Below, piece by piece: positions 60,332 through 64,000 of a DNA stretch of 64,000 bases. The DNA is from Haloimpatiens sp. FM7315. GTDB lineage: Bacteria > Bacillota > Clostridia > Clostridiales > Clostridiaceae. A model generated the notes under the pieces. It had not been told where the DNA came from and ran no database searches. It saw nothing but the letters and a program-made list of their open reading frames with translations. Each line of letters begins with the position of its first letter. Position 1 is the first letter of the stretch. Both the position numbers and the translations under genes were made by a program. Location of the stretch: NCBI GenBank assembly GCA_041861885.1, contig JBGVUE010000001.1:1290001-1354000 (forward strand). The letters are read 5' to 3'.

Positions 60332-60506
60332 AATATAATATTATAAGTAAAATATCTTAATTCTAATTGAAAAAAACACAGGGTTTAGTATATAATGAAT
60401 ATTACGATATGTTTATAAATTTAATTTAAAATTTGATAAAATTACATATTATATGCTATAATGTTAAAGTTGAATTAGAATTGACGGTGAGTAGGAGGAA
60501 TATATA

Positions 60507-61798
60507 ATGAACACTAAGGTAGAAAAAATAGAAAATAATGTTGTGAAATTAGAGATAACTGTTGATGTTGCTGAATTTAGCAAGGCGCTAGAGAAAGCAT
60601 ACAAAAAAACGTTAAGAAATTTAACGTTCCAGGTTTTAGAAAAGGTAAGGTTCCAATGTCTATAGTAAAAAGATATTATGGAGAAGGAATACTTTACGAA
60701 GATGCTATAAATTTCTGTTGTGATGCTACATATCCAAAAGCAATAGAAGAAAACAGCATTAAACCTGTAGATTATCCTGAAGTTGATGTTATACAAATAG
60801 GTTCTGATAAAGAATTTATATATACAGCTAAGGTTACAGTTACTCCAGAAGTTGAACTTGGAGATTATAAAAATCTTGAAGTTAAAGAAGTAAAATATGA
60901 AGTTAAAGAAGAAGAAGTAGAAAATCAATTAAAAACTATGCAACAAAAAAATGCAAGAGTAGAAGTAAAACTTGAAGGTTCTGTTGAAAAAGGCGACATA
61001 GCAGTTATAGATTTCAAAGGTTTTGTAGATGGAGAGACTTTTGAAGGTGGAGAAGGAACTGATTATGAGCTTGAAATTGGTTCAGGTACATTTATAGATA
61101 ACTTTGAAGAACAATTAGTAGGACTAAAAAAAGGTGATAAAAAAGATGTTTTAGTTAAGTTCCCAGAAGAATATGGCAATGAAAGCTTAAATGGCAAGGA
61201 TGCAAAATTTGAAGTAGCTATTAAAGAAATAAAAAATAAAGAATTACCAGCATTAGACGATGAATTTGCTAAAGAAATTTCTGAGTTCGATACTTTAAAA
61301 GAAGTAAAAGATGATATCAGAAAGAAATTAGAGGAATCTAATGAATTAAGAGCAAAAAAAGAATATGAAGAAGCTGTTATAAACTTAGTATGTGATAATG
61401 CAAAAGTTGATATTCCAGAAGTTATGATTAAGAAAGAAACAGACATGATGTTGAAAGATCTTGAAATGAGATTAAAATATCAAGGATTAGACTTAGACAC
61501 TTATTATAAATATACAAATAATACAGAAGAAAAAGTTAAAGAATACATGAAAGAAACAGCAGAAAAAAGAGTTAAGACAAATTTAGTCTTAGATGAAATT
61601 GCAAAAGCTGAAGAAGTTAAAGCAGAAGAAGAAGAACTAATGGAAAAAGCTAAGGAAATGGCTAAGCAATACGGTGGTAAAGACTTAGAAAAAACAGCTA
61701 AATTATTAATGGATGCTCAAAAATCTTTATTAGAAACTGAAATTGTTACAGAAAAAGTTATTGAAATGTTGGTTAAAAATAGCAAAACTGTAGCATAA
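60507..61798 (+). CDS. tig: trigger factor (ribosome-associated chaperone and prolyl isomerase), frameshifted
   Basis: About 430 residues. The ribosome-binding motif GFRKGKVP appears only after repair of the A run 60603-60609 (one A short), giving [20 protein letters not shown]. The FKBP domain (about 150-245) has [20 protein letters not shown] and [16 protein letters not shown]. The rest is the helical chaperone arm. GTAGGAGG precedes ATG 60507. It is first in the conserved tig-clpP-clpX order. Confidence 0.96.
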
Positions 61799-61813
61799 TA
61801 TAGTGTATATGAT

Positions 61814-61844
61814 AATTGCCAGAATTTTTCTGGCAATTAATTTT
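61814..61844 (+). terminator. partial terminator between tig and clpP
   Basis: AATTGCCAGAA / TTCTGGCAATT followed by AATTTTAGG. The T tract is weak, so read-through into clpP is likely. Confidence 0.65.
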
Positions 61845-61866
61845 AGGGTTTTAAGGAGGTATTTAT

Positions 61867-62454
61867 ATGAGTTTAGTTCCTATGGTAGTAGAACAAACAG
61901 GAAGAGGAGAAAGATCTTACGATATTTATTCTAGGTTATTAAAAGATAGAATAGTATTTTTAGGAGAAGAAGTAAATGATGCTAGTGCAAGTTTAGTTGT
62001 TGCTCAGCTACTATTTTTAGAGGCAGAAGATCCAGACAAAGATATATTTCTATACATAAATAGTCCAGGTGGATCTATTACAGCAGGAATGGCTATTTAT
62101 GATACGATGCAGTATATAAAACCTGATGTTAGCACTATATGTATAGGTATGGCAGCCTCAATGGGATCTTTTTTACTTACAGCTGGAGCTAAGGGAAAAA
62201 GATTTGCTCTTCCAAACAGTGAAATAATGATACATCAGCCACTTGGAGGTTTTCAAGGTCAGGCTACAGATATAGGTATACATGCTAAGAGAATACTTCA
62301 GATTAAAGATAAGTTGAATTCTATTCTTAGCGAAAGAACTGGTCAGCCTATTGAAAAGATTAAACAAGATGTGGAGAGAGATTATTTTATGTCAGCAGAA
62401 GAAGCTAAAGAATATGGTTTAATTGATGAGGTTATTGTAAAGAATAAAAGGTAG
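61867..62454 (+). CDS. clpP: ATP-dependent Clp protease proteolytic subunit
   Basis: 195 residues. The catalytic Ser is in [12 protein letters not shown], the His in [10 protein letters not shown], and the Asp in a later helix ([11 protein letters not shown]). The N terminus [20 protein letters not shown] is canonical. AAGGAGG lies nine bases before the ATG. It works with ClpX downstream and probably the ClpE-like ATPase at 43719. Confidence 0.98.
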   Translation: MSLVPMVVEQTGRGERSYDIYSRLLKDRIVFLGEEVNDASASLVVAQLLFLEAEDPDKDIFLYINSPGGSITAGMAIYDTMQYIKPDVSTICIGMAASMGSFLLTAGAKGKRFALPNSEIMIHQPLGGFQGQATDIGIHAKRILQIKDKLNSILSERTGQPIEKIKQDVERDYFMSAEEAKEYGLIDEVIVKNKR

Positions 62455-62486
62455 AAATATTAATAAAACCTTAGAGAGGTGTAGAT

Positions 62487-63783
62487 ATGGCTAAATTCGA
62501 TGACAAGAAACAATTAAAATGTTCATTTTGTGGCAAAGATCAAGATCAAGTTAGAAGACTTATAGCAGGTCCAGGGGTTTATATTTGTGATGAATGTATA
62601 GAACTATGTTCTGAAATCATAACAGATGAATTTGATGAAGAAGTTGAAATAGACTTAACAAATTTATCAAAACCTAAAGAAATAAAGAGTCATTTAGACC
62701 AATATGTAATAGGTCAAGATGAGGCGAAAAAATCTTTAGCAGTAGCGGTTTATAATCATTACAAAAGAATAAATTCTGCTGTAAATGTTTCAGATGTAGA
62801 ACTACAAAAAAGTAATATTTTACTTTTAGGTCCTACAGGATCAGGAAAAACTTTACTTGCGCAGACTTTAGCTAAATTCTTAAATGTTCCTTTTGCTATT
62901 GCAGATGCTACTACATTGACGGAAGCTGGATATGTAGGTGAGGATGTAGAAAATATTCTATTAAAGTTGATACAAAATGCTGATTATGATATTGAAAAGG
63001 CTGAAAAAGGAATAATATACATTGATGAAATAGATAAAATAGCAAGAAAGTCAGAAAATCCATCTATAACTAGAGATGTCTCTGGAGAAGGGGTGCAGCA
63101 AGCACTATTAAAAATATTAGAAGGGACGGTAGCTTCAGTTCCACCTCAAGGGGAAGGAAGCATCCACATCAAGAGTTTATACAAATTGATACATCTAATA
63201 TATTATTTATATGTGGTGGAGCTTTTGATGGTATAGATAAAATTATAGAAAAAGAACTAGAAAAAGTTCTTTAGGATTTGGAGCTCAAATTCAATCCAAA
63301 AAAGAAAAAGACATTGGAGAATTGTTTAAAGAAATAATGCCTGGTGATTTATTGAAGTTTGGATTAATTCCTGAATTTGTAGGAAGAGTACCTATAGTAG
63401 TTACTCTACAGTCTTTAGATAGGGAAGCTTTAATTAATATACTTAAAGAGCCTAAAAATTCTTTGGTAAAACAGTATAGTAAATTGTTTGAAATAGATAA
63501 TGTTGAGCTGGATTTTAATGATGAAGCTCTGGCTGAGATTGCTGATGAAGCTATAGATAGAAAGACAGGCGCTAGAGGATTAAGGTCTATAATAGAAGAA
63601 GTAATGAGGGATATTATGTTTGATATACCTTCAGATGAACGTATACAGAAGGTTATTATAAATAAGAACACTGTAAAAACTAAAAAGCCTGAAATTGTCT
63701 TAGCGGAAAATGGAAAAAGACAAGTGATTAAGGCAAGTAAAAAAAGTTTAGTTAAAAAAAATAATAGCGAATCTGCTTCTTAA
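62487..63783 (+). CDS. clpX: ATP-dependent Clp protease ATP-binding subunit ClpX, two frameshifts
   Basis: About 432 residues. The zinc finger [19 protein letters not shown] with CDECIELC opens the protein. Walker A is [14 protein letters not shown] and Walker B is [12 protein letters not shown]. The G run 63150-63153 is one G short (repair gives [18 protein letters not shown]), and the A run 63249-63253 is one A short (repair gives [14 protein letters not shown], with the pore-2 loop). The C-terminal sensor 2 is [13 protein letters not shown]. It recognises substrates for ClpP. Confidence 0.97.
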
Positions 63784-63811
63784 AAATTGGCATATATATG
63801 CCAATTTTTTT
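63782..63811 (+). terminator. terminator after clpX
   Basis: AAAAATTGGCATAT / ATATGCCAATTTTT followed by more T, starting in the clpX stop codon. Confidence 0.9.
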
Positions 63812-63933
63812 GTTATAAAATATAAATTTCTATAATTTAATAGGGAATATAATTTATTTATATGCTAATAATACTAATAAGTATATAATTTGGAAGTTAG
63901 TTTGTAAAACTTATCTTTTTATGGAGGAAGATT

Positions 63934-64000
63934 ATGACTACCAACAATTTATTGTTATTAGAAATTTTTATTAGTGCGTCAATTGGCATATATCTAATTA
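63934..64000 (+). CDS. lonB: start of a membrane-anchored protein, probably LonB protease (partial)
   Basis: ATG 63934 with GGAGGAAG upstream begins MTTNNLLLLEIFISASIGIY, a hydrophobic N-terminal helix cut by the window edge. In clostridia the gene after clpX is usually lonB, whose product starts with such a helix. The symbol rests on synteny only, since no Lon motif is in view. Confidence 0.5.
   Translation, partial: MTTNNLLLLEIFISASIGIYLI

Noticed and set aside
60464..60928. A 154-codon minus-strand ORF.
   Set aside because: It lies antisense to tig, is made of low-complexity Phe/Tyr/Ile codons mirroring a Lys/Glu-rich gene, and has no ribosome site.
1..64000. CRISPR arrays, tRNA or rRNA genes, insertion sequences.
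   Set aside because: No regularly spaced direct repeats, no cloverleaf or rRNA signatures and no transposase-like ORFs were found on reading both strands.

Overview
The window is a low-GC, AT-rich Firmicute chromosome segment, almost certainly Clostridium sensu lato. Supporting signs are strong GGAGG ribosome binding sites, Rho-independent terminators after most genes, T-box and PyrR-type RNA control, a pyrBICFKDE operon, tig-clpP-clpX followed by a probable lonB, pyruvate formate-lyase, and sigma-54 control of amino-acid catabolism. It is housekeeping plus metabolic chromosome. I saw no rRNA, tRNA, insertion sequence, prophage or CRISPR array.

Layout. 1-6900: end of a secreted protein with a PPC-like domain, a FUSC/ArAE-type membrane protein, a TagO/WecA-type phosphosugar transferase, then a four-gene corrinoid methyl-transfer cluster (corrinoid protein, UroD-type methyltransferase, RACo-type activator, second UroD-type protein). 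6900-16100: dicarboxylate symporter, MnmH, HD-GYP phosphodiesterase, phosphohexomutase, a DUF1292 protein, a small protein, D-Ala-D-Ala ligase, MocR regulator. 16150-21900: a sigma-54 island, in which cysteine desulfidase CdsB is divergent from a GAFTGA-type activator followed by a C26 gamma-glutamyl hydrolase and an APC permease. A consensus -24/-12 promoter precedes both cdsB and the hydrolase. 22000-30500: GH63-like hydrolase, VanW protein, P1 peptidase, two ferritin-like paralogues (one degenerate), S1 protein, two tiny basic proteins, a flavodoxin-ferredoxin. 30650-36800: pyr operon behind a PyrR-type attenuator. 36800-46000: ferritin-like protein, ABC-F ATPase, YvlD-like protein, AraC-GH39-like fusion, MATE pump, ClpE-like unfoldase. 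46000-47200: a 6S-like RNA and the tryptophan transporter under a Trp T-box. 47270-52300: a MerR-methyltransferase fusion with a 19-bp-spacer promoter, two DegT aminotransferases and a nucleotide-sugar dehydrogenase. 52300-56000: signal peptidase, NlpC/P60 hydrolase, an atypical response regulator, a SIR2-like protein. 56000-64000: pflB-pflA, an unknown membrane-anchored protein, tig-clpP-clpX and the start of a probable lonB.

The sequence carries about 28 single-base breaks, nearly all one base missing in a short homopolymer, and many fall in essential or highly conserved genes (tig, clpX, pyrC, pyrD, ddl). I read these as consensus errors and annotate the repaired genes with their outer coordinates. 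Exceptions that homopolymer error cannot explain are an in-frame TGA in the sigma-54 activator and an apparent internal deletion in the APC permease.

The most interesting units are the sigma-54 cysteine/gamma-glutamyl circuit, the corrinoid-UroD cluster that lacks a recognisable separate substrate methyltransferase, and the orphan atypical response regulator next to a stand-alone SIR2-like protein.
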